In this document: one piece after another, positions 32,735 to 43,002 of the stretch
Position numbering within the stretch: position 1 is the first letter of the stretch
Layout of the letters: every line of letters starts with the position of its first letter
DNA from: Humibacter sp. RRB41
GTDB lineage: Bacteria; Actinomycetota; Actinomycetes; Actinomycetales; Microbacteriaceae
DNA: 64,000 bases
Direction: 5' to 3'
Assembly (NCBI RefSeq): GCF_022761015.1
Contig: NZ_JAKWJQ010000007.1
Coordinates: forward strand, 100,103 to 164,102
Notes under the pieces: generated by a model
What the model was told of the DNA's origin: nothing
Databases searched by the model: none
The model's input: only the letters and a program-made list of their open reading frames with translations
Position numbers and translations under genes: made by a program

Positions 32735-32833
32735 GTGGGTTCAGTTATCAAGAAGCGCCGCAAGCGTATGGCGAAGAAGAAGCACCGCAAGCTGCTTCGC
32801 AAGACCCGCCACCAGCGTCGCAACAAGAAGTAG
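32735..32833 (+). CDS. Ribosomal protein bS22 (AURKAIP1/COX24 domain, 32 aa)
   Basis: 32 aa, almost entirely basic: MGSVIKKRRKRMAKKKHRKL followed by LRKTRHQRRNKK. This is the actinobacterial small-subunit protein bS22, which sits near the decoding centre. GTG start with GTGAGG nearby. A typical Rho-independent terminator follows. Too short for ordinary gene calling but unmistakable. Confidence 0.97.
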   Translation: MGSVIKKRRKRMAKKKHRKLLRKTRHQRRNKK

Positions 32834-32847
32834 GCAACGCTCGAACG

Positions 32848-32875
32848 AGCGCCGGGCTGTGCCCCGGCGCTTTTT
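32848..32875 (+). terminator. Rho-independent terminator after bS22
   Basis: AGCGCCGGG pairs with CCCGGCGCT across a short loop, followed by TTTTT. Starts 15 bp after the stop codon; one of the few terminators with a T-run in this window. Confidence 0.9.
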
Positions 32876-32938
32876 CGTTTGCGCGCACTGGAGTCGCAGC
32901 GACGGTGCCTGCGAGGTGACCGATCTAGGCTCCTGTTC

Positions 32939-33211
32939 GTGCCAGACATTCAGCTCACCCTGATCGGCAAGCCCGGCTGCCACCTTTGCGACGACGCGCG
33001 GGATGCGATCAGCCGCGTGACGCAGACGCTTCCGGATGCCTCGCGCGTCACCGTCGAGGAACGCTCGATCCTCGACGAGCCGGAGCTGTTCGACCGGTAC
33101 GCGGAGGAGATCCCCGTCGTTCTGATCGACGGTCGGCAGCACACCTACTGGCGTGTCGACACCGATCGGCTCGCCGCAGCGCTGAACGCGGCGCTCGCCG
33201 CGGACGGCTGA
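32939..33211 (+). CDS. Glutaredoxin family protein
   Basis: 90 aa thioredoxin fold. Active-site motif GCHLCDDA (CxxC, about residues 14-17), cis-Pro region EEIPVVLIDGRQHTYWRVD. GTG start is 7 nt after TAGGCT (32926-32931), leaderless. Probable thiol-disulfide protein of the cytoplasm. Confidence 0.88.
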   Translation: MPDIQLTLIGKPGCHLCDDARDAISRVTQTLPDASRVTVEERSILDEPELFDRYAEEIPVVLIDGRQHTYWRVDTDRLAAALNAALAADG

Positions 33212-33289
33212 CGCTCATCCGGCCGACGCAGCCCAGGATCGCATCGCGCAGCTGCCGCTACGATCGTGGGCCTACGCACAGGAGGAATG

Positions 33290-33592
33290 ATGACGCTTCG
33301 GCACGTTGTGACCTGGAAGGTCGCTGGCGACACGGATGACGAGCGCGAGCGACTGAAAGCGGAGTTCCGTGACCGGCTGCTCTCGCTTCCGCCGCAGATC
33401 GACGTGATCCGCGAGTTCGAGGTCGGCCTCAACGACGCCGGCGCCGCCGACAACTACGACGTCGTGCTGGTGTCGGAGTTCGACGACGAGGACGCCTTGC
33501 AGACGTACATCCACCACCCGGTGCATCAGGAGGTGGTCGCCTTCGTGCGTGCCAACACGGTCGGTCGCGCGGGAGTCGACTACACGGTCTGA
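33290..33592 (+). CDS. Dabb (stress-responsive A/B barrel) family protein
   Basis: 100 aa. MTLRHVVTWKVAGD, LSLPPQIDVIREFEVGLN, YIHHPVHQEVVAFVR are diagnostic for Dabb dimeric barrels. Of two adjacent ATGs (33287, 33290) the second has correct spacing (4 nt) from GGAGG. Role unknown; some relatives are ligand-binding or cyclase-like. Confidence 0.88.
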   Translation: MTLRHVVTWKVAGDTDDERERLKAEFRDRLLSLPPQIDVIREFEVGLNDAGAADNYDVVLVSEFDDEDALQTYIHHPVHQEVVAFVRANTVGRAGVDYTV

Positions 33593-33647
33593 GCTCTCGC
33601 CCTCGCTGTCCCTCGAACGGTGGCGAAAGAGGCAGCGTGCCGATGCG

Positions 33648-34751
33648 TCAGCGGGCGCAGCGGAAGCCGATGTGGGTGGTCGAGGTGTCCTCGGCCTCCG
33701 GGGAGCGCGCGGCCGGACGGTAGCGCAGGCAGTACTCCGGTGCGCAGAGGTGGGAGCCTCCCTTGAGCGTGCGGCGCGCTGTGAGCGAGCCGGGCTCACG
33801 GCTCGCGGCCGCCCTGCCGGCATCCTCGGCGTCGTGGTCGGACGGGTGTTGAGCATCGGCGCTCACGGGCTGAGGGCGGATCGAGCCACCGGGGCCGCAG
33901 GCGCATTCGGCGTCGTGGGCTGCGGCATCCGTTCCGTGGTCGTGCTCGGAGTGGTCGTGATGGTCGTGCGACTCGTGAGCGTGCACGTGCGCGTGCGTCT
34001 CCGATGGGCCTCCGCTGACATCCAGCAGGCCGAGCGAGCGCGACGGGGCGACGTCGTGGCGTGGCGAGTAGTAGGTGGACGTCCACTCCCAGACGTTGCC
34101 GATCATGTCCAGGAGCCCGTACCCGTTCTCGGGGAACGAGCCGACCGGCGATGTGCCGACCCAGCCATCCGCGCCCGTGTTCAGGTAGGGGAACCGGCCC
34201 TGCCAGGTGTTGGCCATCAGTCGTCCGTCGAGCCTGGGCTCATCGCCCCACGCGTAGGTGAGGCCCTCGGCTCCGCCGCGCGCGGCGAACTCCCACTCCT
34301 GTTCGGTGGGCAGGCGCTTGCCCGCCCAGGCGGCGTAGGCGAGAGCATCCTCGTAGGCGACCTGCACCACAGGATGCCGCTCCTCGCCCTCGATCGACGA
34401 TCCTGCTCCGAACGGATGCCGCCAGCTCGCTCCAGCACCCCACGCCCACCACTGCCGCCAGTCGGCGAGGTTCACCGGCCCGCTCGACGGCGTGAAGACC
34501 AGTCCGCCGGGAATGAGGTCGGCCGGGTCGGCACCGGGGAAGTCCGCCGGATTCAGCGGGCGCTCCGCGACGGTCAGATAGCCGGTGGCGTCGACGAACA
34601 GAGCGAACTCCTCGTTCGTCACGGGGTGCTCGTCGAGCTCGAACGCTTCGACGTGCACGCTGTGCACCGGACCCTCGTCGGCGTAGAACCGGTCGGACCC
34701 CATCAGGTAGTCGCCGGCGGGCACACGCGCCATCTTCGTCAGCGTTGGCAT
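33648..34751 (-). CDS. Formylglycine-generating enzyme (SUMF1/FGE family) with His-rich insert
   Basis: 367 aa. FGE converts a sulfatase Cys to formylglycine using Cu and O2. Family marks: MVPAGDYLMGSD-type start (RVPAGDYLMGSDRFY), LPTEQEWEFAARGG, GNVWEWT, and the two copper-binding cysteines in GGSHLCAPEYCLRYR, end THIGFRCAR. About residues 245-290 form an insert with 11 His in 31 residues, then CAC. ATG is 6 nt after TACGAT (minus strand), leaderless. No sulfatase gene is in this window. Confidence 0.93.
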   Translation of the reverse strand: MPTLTKMARVPAGDYLMGSDRFYADEGPVHSVHVEAFELDEHPVTNEEFALFVDATGYLTVAERPLNPADFPGADPADLIPGGLVFTPSSGPVNLADWRQWWAWGAGASWRHPFGAGSSIEGEERHPVVQVAYEDALAYAAWAGKRLPTEQEWEFAARGGAEGLTYAWGDEPRLDGRLMANTWQGRFPYLNTGADGWVGTSPVGSFPENGYGLLDMIGNVWEWTSTYYSPRHDVAPSRSLGLLDVSGGPSETHAHVHAHESHDHHDHSEHDHGTDAAAHDAECACGPGGSIRPQPVSADAQHPSDHDAEDAGRAAASREPGSLTARRTLKGGSHLCAPEYCLRYRPAARSPEAEDTSTTHIGFRCAR

Positions 34752-34924
34752 GGCTTGATCGTAATGTCGAGCGCGCCGGGCGGGGCGCCCTCGACGGGTG
34801 AGATCGGGACGCCCGTCGTCCCTATGCTGGTGCCCATGACACCGGATGTCCGCCCCTGCCTCGATCCCGTCGTGCGGGTATCCATTGCACGGGCATGCGC
34901 CGCACGAGTGCGGTCGCACGCGGC

Positions 34925-36955
34925 ATGAGCGCACCAGACAGCGGCGCTGAGCAGACACCCGCCGCGCAGTTGCCGCCATGGATGCGGCGACCGCGGGGTC
35001 TCGCGGGCTGGGCAGGGCTTTCGGTGCTGGTGGCGGCGGCATCCGTGGTGCTGCTCGCGATCGGGCTCGTCGCCCTGGTGGTCGCGCTCGCCGCGTGGAT
35101 CGTGCGCGGCGTCGTGTGGCTGGTGCTCACGGTGGTCGACTGGTGCTGGTTCTTGGTGAGAGGGTATGCGCGCCGTCCGTACCCCTTCGAGTTGAAGCCG
35201 CCGCTCGACGCGGCTGACCGAGCCGTCGTGATGAACGACACGTGGGTGGCGACGCTGCCTCGCGCCATCGGGCTTGCAGCGCGCACCGCGGGCTTTCTCT
35301 TCGCGCCGCTGGCCCTGCTCGCCTCGGCGGTCGGACTCGTGCTGCCGAGTCTGCGCGCCCGGCCGTACATCGCCGTGTTCAACGTGCCCGGACTCGAGGC
35401 GAAGCTGGTCGGTCTCGGCCGCAACCGCGGATACTTCGACGACGGCTCCGAGGTCTCCGTCATGCCCTACGACGCGTTCCTTCGGGAGTCCTTCCCGCAG
35501 CGCGCCGACTTTCTGGACTGGTGGCGCGATCCAGCGGCAGCGCAGCGGTTCGAGCCGGCGTCGTCGCGCTGGAACACGCCTGCGCACTTCTCGGGACTCG
35601 CGCTCGGGCCGTATCCCGATGTGCTCGGGCTCCCGGGGCTGGCGCTCACCGCGTTGCGCCGCACCCGCATCGACGGGCTGCGCGAGCTCTTCATCTCGCA
35701 GCGGGAGATCGACGACCTCGGCGACCCCGACCTCGACGATCGCGCGGATGTCGCCGTGATCCGCGTGGTCAGCGTCGACGATCCCGTGGCCGCTGCGGCC
35801 GGCCCCGCCGCGGATCCCGTTGATGGGACGACGGCAGGCACGGATGCCCGTCCCGGCCGCCGCTGGATCGTGCAGTTCCCGAGCACGCAGACCTGGCATC
35901 CGCGCTCGGGTGTCGCGCCGAACGACCTCACCGCCGACTTCGTCGCCCTCTCGATGCAGGAGACCACGCTCACGCGCGCGGCCGTCGAGGCGATGCGGCA
36001 GGCGGGCATCCGCGCGGGGGAGCCGGTGCTCGTCGCCGGGTTCAGCCTTGGCGGCATGGTCGCGGTGCAGGTCGCCGACCTCTCCGAGCGGGAGGGCTTC
36101 ACGGTGACCCATCTGGTGACGGCGGGATCGCCGATCGGACGATATCGCCTGCCGCCCACCACCCGTGTGCTCGCGCTGGAGCACATCCTCGACACGGTGC
36201 CCCGGCTGGAGGGCCGCGAGAACCCGGTGATCGTCGAGAGCGGTCATATCGTGTCGGCTCGAGTGGCCGGGCAGGATGCCGCAGAGTGGCTCACCGTGAA
36301 GGCAGGTCCGCCGTTGCCGCTCGGGTACCGCATCGCGGTGACGCACCACTCGCCGAGTTACGCCGAGACGGCGGGCTCGATCGAGCAGAGTCCGCCCTCG
36401 CCTCAGGTGGCCGCGTACGTCGAGGGCATCCGACCGTTCTTCGTCGGCGAGCAGGTGATCGCCGACTACGCCGCCAGGCGGATCGGCTTCGATGTGCCGC
36501 GTCCTGCCGTGCCGGTCTACTTCCATTCCACGGTCGAGTACGGCGTCACCCGTGATCACCTGCGGGTCACGTTGAGGCGGGTGCCCGGCGTGATCGCGGT
36601 AGACATCTACCAGTCGCGCACCGGTTTTCCGACGGCGATCCTCTGGAGTGCCGACGTGCTGGTGCGCAGCCTGCGGCCGTGGTTCGAGGAGGTGGGGCGG
36701 GCATCCGTCTACGCGGGACTGCTCACGCTGCTCTCACGCGAGCGCGGCATCGGGCTGCACCTGCGACTGCAAGCCAAGCAGACCCCGGGCGTCACCTGGG
36801 AGGCGACCCTGCAGCGCATGGCGGACGGCCGGTGGCGCGAGCGCGTCGACGTGAGCTTCGACACGGATGCCGCGCGCGCCGAATGGGCCGACCTTCTGAT
36901 GCCGAGCGGCTGGACGTCGCAGGTCACGTATTACGACGCGACCGCCTTCGGGTGA
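34925..36955 (+). CDS. Large membrane protein with alpha/beta-hydrolase domain
   Basis: 676 aa. Two hydrophobic blocks (about residues 26-75 and 110-140) anchor a soluble part whose centre carries a nucleophile elbow, VLVAGFSLGGMVAVQVA (Ser374), and TAGSPIGRYRLP, as in lipases or esterases. The C-terminal ~170 residues match nothing I know. Start ATG at 34925 (MSAPDSGAEQ); an ATG at 34895 in frame is possible. Divergent from the FGE gene. Function unknown; may hydrolyse a lipid or cell-envelope ester. Confidence 0.7.
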   Translation: MSAPDSGAEQTPAAQLPPWMRRPRGLAGWAGLSVLVAAASVVLLAIGLVALVVALAAWIVRGVVWLVLTVVDWCWFLVRGYARRPYPFELKPPLDAADRAVVMNDTWVATLPRAIGLAARTAGFLFAPLALLASAVGLVLPSLRARPYIAVFNVPGLEAKLVGLGRNRGYFDDGSEVSVMPYDAFLRESFPQRADFLDWWRDPAAAQRFEPASSRWNTPAHFSGLALGPYPDVLGLPGLALTALRRTRIDGLRELFISQREIDDLGDPDLDDRADVAVIRVVSVDDPVAAAAGPAADPVDGTTAGTDARPGRRWIVQFPSTQTWHPRSGVAPNDLTADFVALSMQETTLTRAAVEAMRQAGIRAGEPVLVAGFSLGGMVAVQVADLSEREGFTVTHLVTAGSPIGRYRLPPTTRVLALEHILDTVPRLEGRENPVIVESGHIVSARVAGQDAAEWLTVKAGPPLPLGYRIAVTHHSPSYAETAGSIEQSPPSPQVAAYVEGIRPFFVGEQVIADYAARRIGFDVPRPAVPVYFHSTVEYGVTRDHLRVTLRRVPGVIAVDIYQSRTGFPTAILWSADVLVRSLRPWFEEVGRASVYAGLLTLLSRERGIGLHLRLQAKQTPGVTWEATLQRMADGRWRERVDVSFDTDAARAEWADLLMPSGWTSQVTYYDATAFG

Positions 36956-37116
36956 CACACCGCCGTTCCCTGCAGCTCCCTGCCGTGCTGCTGCCGTTCC
37001 CTCCCGTTCCGCGGTACTTTCGGCAGACACGCGGGCCATCAGCAGGTGCGGATTGCGCAAAGTGCAGCGGATCGGGTGACGAGTGCAGCGGAACGGGTGG
37101 ACGAATGCCCCCGGAC

Positions 37117-38481
<1,365 letters not shown>

Positions 38482-38496
38482 CCGGAAAGTCTAAGT

Positions 38497-38733
38497 GCGA
38501 TCGAGGCGAGAGCCGGGCGCGCTTGCGCGTGCGGCCGAGCCGACCGAGCACCTGAGCGGCGCAGCCGCGCTATGGGCGATCGAGGCGAGAGCCGGGCGCG
38601 CTTGCGCGTGCGGCCGAGCCGACCGAGCACCTGAGCGGCGCAGCCGCGCTATGGGCGATCGAGGCGAGAGCCGGGCGCGCTTGCGCGTGCGGCCGAGCCG
38701 ACCGAGCACCTGAGCGGCGCAGCCGCGCTATGG
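38497..38733. repeat. 79-bp tandem repeat, three copies
   Basis: Units begin at 38497, 38576, 38655, and a partial fourth at 38734, each GCGATCGAGGCGAGAGCCGG and on. Copies are virtually identical. The unit has internal dyads (GCGCGCTTGCGCGTGC; GAGCGGCGCAGCCGCGCT). It fills the space between aspS and the YjbR gene, whose last codons and stop lie in the end of the array. Confidence 0.92.
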
Positions 38734-39111
38734 GCGATCGAGGCGGGCGCTGGGCGGCGCTGTCGCAAGCCAGGCATCCGTCACGATCTCGCCGAGGCGT
38801 TGCAGCGACACCGCGTCGAGCCACACCAGCACCGAGGGGTAACCGTCGAAGTGCGGCGTCGTGAAGAAGACATCCGGCTCGTTCTCGGCCAGCGCGAACT
38901 TGGTCGCCTCGTCGTCGACCTTCGCACCGAGCACCCGTCCTGGCTGCTCATCGAGACCGAGCGCGGCCAGGTCTGGCTTCCGGAGCGGGCGCTCCCAGAC
39001 GAATCCCTTGCCGTGCACTCGCCAGAAGGCGCTGCCGCGGCTCACGGTCTCTTCGGTGTCGGGCAGAGCCAGCGCGAGGCGCCGTACGTCGTCCCAGTCT
39101 GCTTCGGGCAT
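38728..39111 (-). CDS. MmcQ/YjbR family protein
   Basis: 127 aa, CyaY-like DNA-binding fold. MPEADWDDVRRLALALPDTE, FWRVHGKGFVWERP and FFTTPHFDGYPSVLVWLD are the family marks. The ATG at 39111 is preferred over an upstream in-frame ATG (39141) because it fits the family start. The last residues (ARLDRP) are encoded by the end of the 79-bp repeat array, so the C-terminus may have been altered by it. Function unclear. Confidence 0.88.
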   Translation of the reverse strand: MPEADWDDVRRLALALPDTEETVSRGSAFWRVHGKGFVWERPLRKPDLAALGLDEQPGRVLGAKVDDEATKFALAENEPDVFFTTPHFDGYPSVLVWLDAVSLQRLGEIVTDAWLATAPPSARLDRP

Positions 39112-39234
39112 CGTCGTCCTCCCGCGTCGTCGCCGATGCATCGCACCCTACGCCGGCCGGGCGACAGCCCTGAGGGAACGCAACTGCCAGACCCCTCAGG
39201 CAATTCACCAGCGCTCGCTGAATACACTTGCAGG

Positions 39235-39927
39235 GTGGCAGCTTCCCAGGTGCATCTCGTGCGTCACGGCGAGGTGCACAATCCCGACGGCATCCTCTAT
39301 GGCAGGATGCCCGGCTTCCACCTCTCCGAACTCGGCAGGCGTATGGCGCAGGCGGCCGCCGACGACCTCGTCGCACGTCACCGTCCGGCGACGGCGGTGA
39401 TCGCGTCGCCCCTGCAGCGCACCCAGGAATCTGCGGCGCCCGTCGCCGCGGCATTCGGCCGTGAGATCGAGACGGATGCCCGCCTGATCGAACCCAGCAA
39501 CCACTTCGAGGGAACGGTCATGTCGCACGCGCTGCGCAACCCGGTCAACTGGCCGTGGCTGATCAACCCCCTTCGCCCGAGTTGGGGCGAGGCCTACCGC
39601 TCGATCGAGCAGCGCATGCTGGCCGCGGTGAACGGCGCCTTCGACCGGCTCGACGCTCAGCAGTCCGACGCCCGTCAGTCCGACGCCCAGCGCCCCGACA
39701 CCGAGGATGCCGGCGGAGACATCGCCCTCGTGAGCCACCAGTTGCCGATCTGGGTCGCGCACCTGTCGGTGGCAGGAGAGCGCTTCGTGCACGATCCCCG
39801 CGATCGTCGCTGCTCCCTCTCGAGCATCACCACGTTCGAACGCCACGATGGACGCCTCGTCGAGATCGCCTACAGCGACCCGGCGGCCGTGCTCGCCGTC
39901 GACTCCACCGATGTGGGGGCCGTGTGA
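39235..39927 (+). CDS. Histidine phosphatase family protein
   Basis: 230 aa. Catalytic HLVRHGEVHN (RHG motif), ASPLQRTQESA, and second His in DIALVSHQLPIW. A low-complexity Asp/Gln/Ser insert (about 140-160) is a local expansion. GTG start is 6 nt after TACACT (39223-39228), leaderless. It is the first gene of the cytochrome c maturation operon, a conserved position in actinobacteria; the physiological substrate is unknown. Confidence 0.9.
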   Translation: MAASQVHLVRHGEVHNPDGILYGRMPGFHLSELGRRMAQAAADDLVARHRPATAVIASPLQRTQESAAPVAAAFGREIETDARLIEPSNHFEGTVMSHALRNPVNWPWLINPLRPSWGEAYRSIEQRMLAAVNGAFDRLDAQQSDARQSDAQRPDTEDAGGDIALVSHQLPIWVAHLSVAGERFVHDPRDRRCSLSSITTFERHDGRLVEIAYSDPAAVLAVDSTDVGAV

Positions 39928-40523
39928 AGCGCCGCATCCTGTTCGCCGCCGTTGCAGCGCTCGCCACAGGAGCCCTGCTCTCCGGCTGTGCGAACGACGA
40001 ACTCGCCAAGCAGTACACGTCGGGCGTCGACAAGAACTTCATAGCCGGCAGCAGCGGCGTGACCGAGCTCACACCGTCGCAGCGCGGCAAGCCCATCGAC
40101 TTCTCCGGCAAGACCGAAGACGGAACAACGGTGTCGGCGAAGGCCGATCGCGGCGACGTCATCGTCGTGAACTTCTGGTACGCGGGATGCCCGCCGTGCC
40201 GTGCCGAGGCATCCGACCTGCAGAAGATCTACGCGCAGTACCAGGGCAAGGGCGTCTCGTTCATCGGCGTCAACACGCGAGACGACGCGGCGACAGTGCA
40301 GGCGTTCGACGGCACGTACAAGGTGACCTACCCGTCGATACTCGACGCTGACGGCGGCGCCGTGCAGCTCGCGTTCAGCGGTTCGATGCGGCCGAACGCC
40401 ACGCCGACCACACTCGTCATCGACAAGCAGGGCCGCATCTCGGCGCGCATCGCCGGTTCCGTCGACGACCAGCCGTCGACCCTCACCACGCTGATCGACA
40501 GCGCGCTCGCCGAGGGCAAGTGA
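39924..40523 (+). CDS. TlpA/ResA-like thioredoxin lipoprotein
   Basis: 199 aa. Signal peptide with lipobox LLSGC (Cys22). Thioredoxin motif YAGCPPCRAE (Cys89, Cys92) and cis-Pro NATPTT. Keeps apocytochrome c haem-site cysteines reduced on the outer face, receiving electrons from CcdA, which follows. GTG start overlaps the previous stop (GTGA). Confidence 0.92.
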   Translation: MKRRILFAAVAALATGALLSGCANDELAKQYTSGVDKNFIAGSSGVTELTPSQRGKPIDFSGKTEDGTTVSAKADRGDVIVVNFWYAGCPPCRAEASDLQKIYAQYQGKGVSFIGVNTRDDAATVQAFDGTYKVTYPSILDADGGAVQLAFSGSMRPNATPTTLVIDKQGRISARIAGSVDDQPSTLTTLIDSALAEGK

Positions 40524-41278
40524 TGGGCATCGAGAACTTCGTGCTGTCGGCACCTCTGCTGCTGACCGTGCCCGTCGCGCTGCTGGCCGGGCTGATCTCG
40601 TTCGCGTCGCCGTGCATCCTGCCGCTCGTTCCTGGTTATCTGGCTTACATCGGCGGCTTCACCGACGGCCGGTCGACCGCCGCGAAGGGGGATCGCACCG
40701 GGCAGCGGCGTCTCGTCCTGGGCGTCGCGCTCTTCGTGCTCGGGTTCGCCGCCGTCTTCGTGCTGACCGGTTTCGTGTTCGGTGCGCTCGGGTTCTGGAT
40801 GATCCAGTGGCGCGACCTGATCACCCGCGTCGCCGGAGTGATCCTGATCCTGCTCGGACTCGTGTTCGTCGGGCAGTTCACGTTTTTGCAGCGCACGTTC
40901 AAACCACAGTGGCGGCCGATCACCGGACTGGCGGGCGCCCCGCTGCTCGGCATCATCTTCGCGATCGGCTGGAGCCCGTGCACCGGACCGACGCTCGCGG
41001 CGATCACGACGATGAGCTACTCCAGCGGATCCGCGTGGCAGGGCGCCGTGCTCGCGCTGTTCTACGCGCTCGGGCTCGGCGTGCCGTTCGTGCTGATCGC
41101 GCTCGGGCTCGGCTGGGCATCCGGCGCCGTCACGTTCATGCGCAAGCACACCCGCGTCATCAACATCGTGGGCGGCGCGGTGCTCATCGCCATCGGCATC
41201 CTGATGGTCTCGGGTGTCTGGAACCAGTGGATCATCTCCCTTGCGGGGGTGATCCCCGGTTTTGGAACCGCCATCTGA
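40523..41278 (+). CDS. ccdA: Cytochrome c biogenesis protein CcdA
   Basis: 251 aa, six membrane helices. Cys in FASPCILPLVPGYLAYIGG and IGWSPCTGPTLAAI are the pair that carries electrons across the membrane. ATG overlaps the TGA of the TlpA-like gene (TGATG). Middle of the Ccs operon. Confidence 0.96.
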   Translation: MGIENFVLSAPLLLTVPVALLAGLISFASPCILPLVPGYLAYIGGFTDGRSTAAKGDRTGQRRLVLGVALFVLGFAAVFVLTGFVFGALGFWMIQWRDLITRVAGVILILLGLVFVGQFTFLQRTFKPQWRPITGLAGAPLLGIIFAIGWSPCTGPTLAAITTMSYSSGSAWQGAVLALFYALGLGVPFVLIALGLGWASGAVTFMRKHTRVINIVGGAVLIAIGILMVSGVWNQWIISLAGVIPGFGTAI

Positions 41279-42989
41279 CGGCACGACGGCCACGGTGAAG
41301 GAAGAGCAGAAGTCTGCTCGCATCGACGCACGCCCCGACGGTCACGTCGACACCGCCGAACCCGGTGCGGATGCCGGCGAGCTCAGCCAGCCGAAGCTCG
41401 GCTTCGTCGGCTGGCTGCGCTGGATCTGGCGACAGCTCACCAGCATGCGCACCGCACTCTTCCTGCTGCTGCTGCTCGCGGTGGCCGCGGTGCCCGGATC
41501 ACTGGTGCCACAGCACACCAGCGATCCGAACGGCGTAGTGCAGTATCAGCAGTCGCACCCGACGCTGTACCCGATCCTCGACAAGCTGCAGGTCTTCGAC
41601 ACCTACACGTCGGTGTGGTTCTCGGCCATCTACCTGCTGTTGTTCATCTCGCTCGTCGGCTGCGTGGTGCCGCGCATCAAGCACCATCTGGAAGCGATGC
41701 GCGCCGCGCCGCCCCGCACTCCGGCGAGGCTTCAGCGCATGGCCGGCTTCCGCGTGCGGGTGCTGCAGGGCGCCACGGCGGACGGCTCGTCGGTGGATGC
41801 CGGCGCCGCGCGCTCCGCGGCCGTCGCGTCGGCGCAGAAGCTGCTGAAGGCATCCGGCTATCGCACAGTCGTGTTCGAGAACGCGCGGGATGCCTCGGTC
41901 TCCGCCGAGCGCGGATACCTGCGCGAGACCGGCAACATCGTGTTCCACGCGGCGCTCGTCGGCATCCTCGTCGCGGTCGGCGTCGGCGGCGGTTTCGGGT
42001 ACACCGGCCAGCGCATCGTGGTGGACGGCCAGACGTTCGTGAACACGCTCGTCAACTACGACTCGTTCAACCCAGGACGCTTCGTCGACACCAGCTCGCT
42101 GAAGCCGTACTCGCTCACGCTCAACGGGCTCGACGTCAGCTACGTGACGAACAACGTGAACGCGATCGGCGCCCCGAGCGACTACACCGCCCACGTCACG
42201 ACGACGAAGGACGGCGAGACGAGCAAGCAGACCATCAAGGTCAACGACCCACTCGGCATCGGGAGCACGAGCGTCTATCTGCTCGGCAACGGCTACGCCC
42301 CGGTGCTCACGGTGCGCGATCCGAGCGGCAAGGTGGTCTTCCACGAGGCGACGCCGTTCCCGTCGCAGGACGAGAACATGACGTCGCAGGGGGTCATCAA
42401 GGTGCCGGATGGGCTGAAGAAGCAGCTCGGCATCATCGGGCTCTTCTATCCGACCGCGAAAAAGCAATCGACGGGTGCACTCGCGTCCACGTTCCCCGAC
42501 ACGCGCAATCCGGTCATCGACCTGTCGGTGTACTCCGGAGACCTCGGCCTCGACAAGGGCGTTCCGGTTTCGGTGTACACGCTCGACATCGACAAACTGA
42601 AAGAGATCGCGGGTCCCGGCGTCAAGACCAAGGGGCTCGAACTCAAACCGGGTGAGACCGCGCAGTTGCCGAACGGACTCGGGTCGGTCACATTCGACGG
42701 CGTGAAGCGGTTCGCGAGCCTCGACATCCATCACGATCCGACACAGGGCTGGGTGCTGTTGTTCGCGATCCTGGTGCTGGGCGGCCTGCTCACGTCGCTG
42801 TTCGTGCCGAGGCGCAGGCTGTGGGTGAAGGCAGTGACCGAAGCCGACGGCTCGCTTCGGCTGGAATACGCGGGACTCGCTCGAGGCGAGGATCCGCGGT
42901 TGGCGGATGCCGTGGCATCCTTCTCCGACAAACACATCGCCCGGTTGACCGGGCGGTCCACCGATTCCGCAAACGATTCGACGACGTAG
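41262..42989 (+). CDS. resB: Cytochrome c biogenesis protein ResB (Ccs1)
   Basis: 575 aa. N-terminal helices (LTSMRTALFLLLLLAVAAVPGSLVPQ is the diagnostic start of the domain, about residues 60-86), two more helices at about 122-140 and 228-247, a large external domain (about 255-490) and a C-terminal helix. With CcsB forms the haem handling and ligation complex. The start is uncertain: TTG 41262 overlaps ccdA by 17 bp; GTG 41295 is an alternative. Confidence 0.93.
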   Translation: MEPPSDGTTATVKEEQKSARIDARPDGHVDTAEPGADAGELSQPKLGFVGWLRWIWRQLTSMRTALFLLLLLAVAAVPGSLVPQHTSDPNGVVQYQQSHPTLYPILDKLQVFDTYTSVWFSAIYLLLFISLVGCVVPRIKHHLEAMRAAPPRTPARLQRMAGFRVRVLQGATADGSSVDAGAARSAAVASAQKLLKASGYRTVVFENARDASVSAERGYLRETGNIVFHAALVGILVAVGVGGGFGYTGQRIVVDGQTFVNTLVNYDSFNPGRFVDTSSLKPYSLTLNGLDVSYVTNNVNAIGAPSDYTAHVTTTKDGETSKQTIKVNDPLGIGSTSVYLLGNGYAPVLTVRDPSGKVVFHEATPFPSQDENMTSQGVIKVPDGLKKQLGIIGLFYPTAKKQSTGALASTFPDTRNPVIDLSVYSGDLGLDKGVPVSVYTLDIDKLKEIAGPGVKTKGLELKPGETAQLPNGLGSVTFDGVKRFASLDIHHDPTQGWVLLFAILVLGGLLTSLFVPRRRLWVKAVTEADGSLRLEYAGLARGEDPRLADAVASFSDKHIARLTGRSTDSANDSTT

Positions 42990-43002
42990 GATTCATCACA
43001 TC

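Noticed and set aside
36956..37116. Imperfect direct repeat GTGCAGCGGA(T/A)CGGGTG after the hydrolase gene
   Set aside because: Only two copies of about 17 nt and no symmetry; it could be chance in GC-rich DNA.
38482..38740. CRISPR array at the tandem repeats
   Set aside because: Units are directly adjacent, 79 bp, identical over their whole length and lack spacers; no cas genes nearby.
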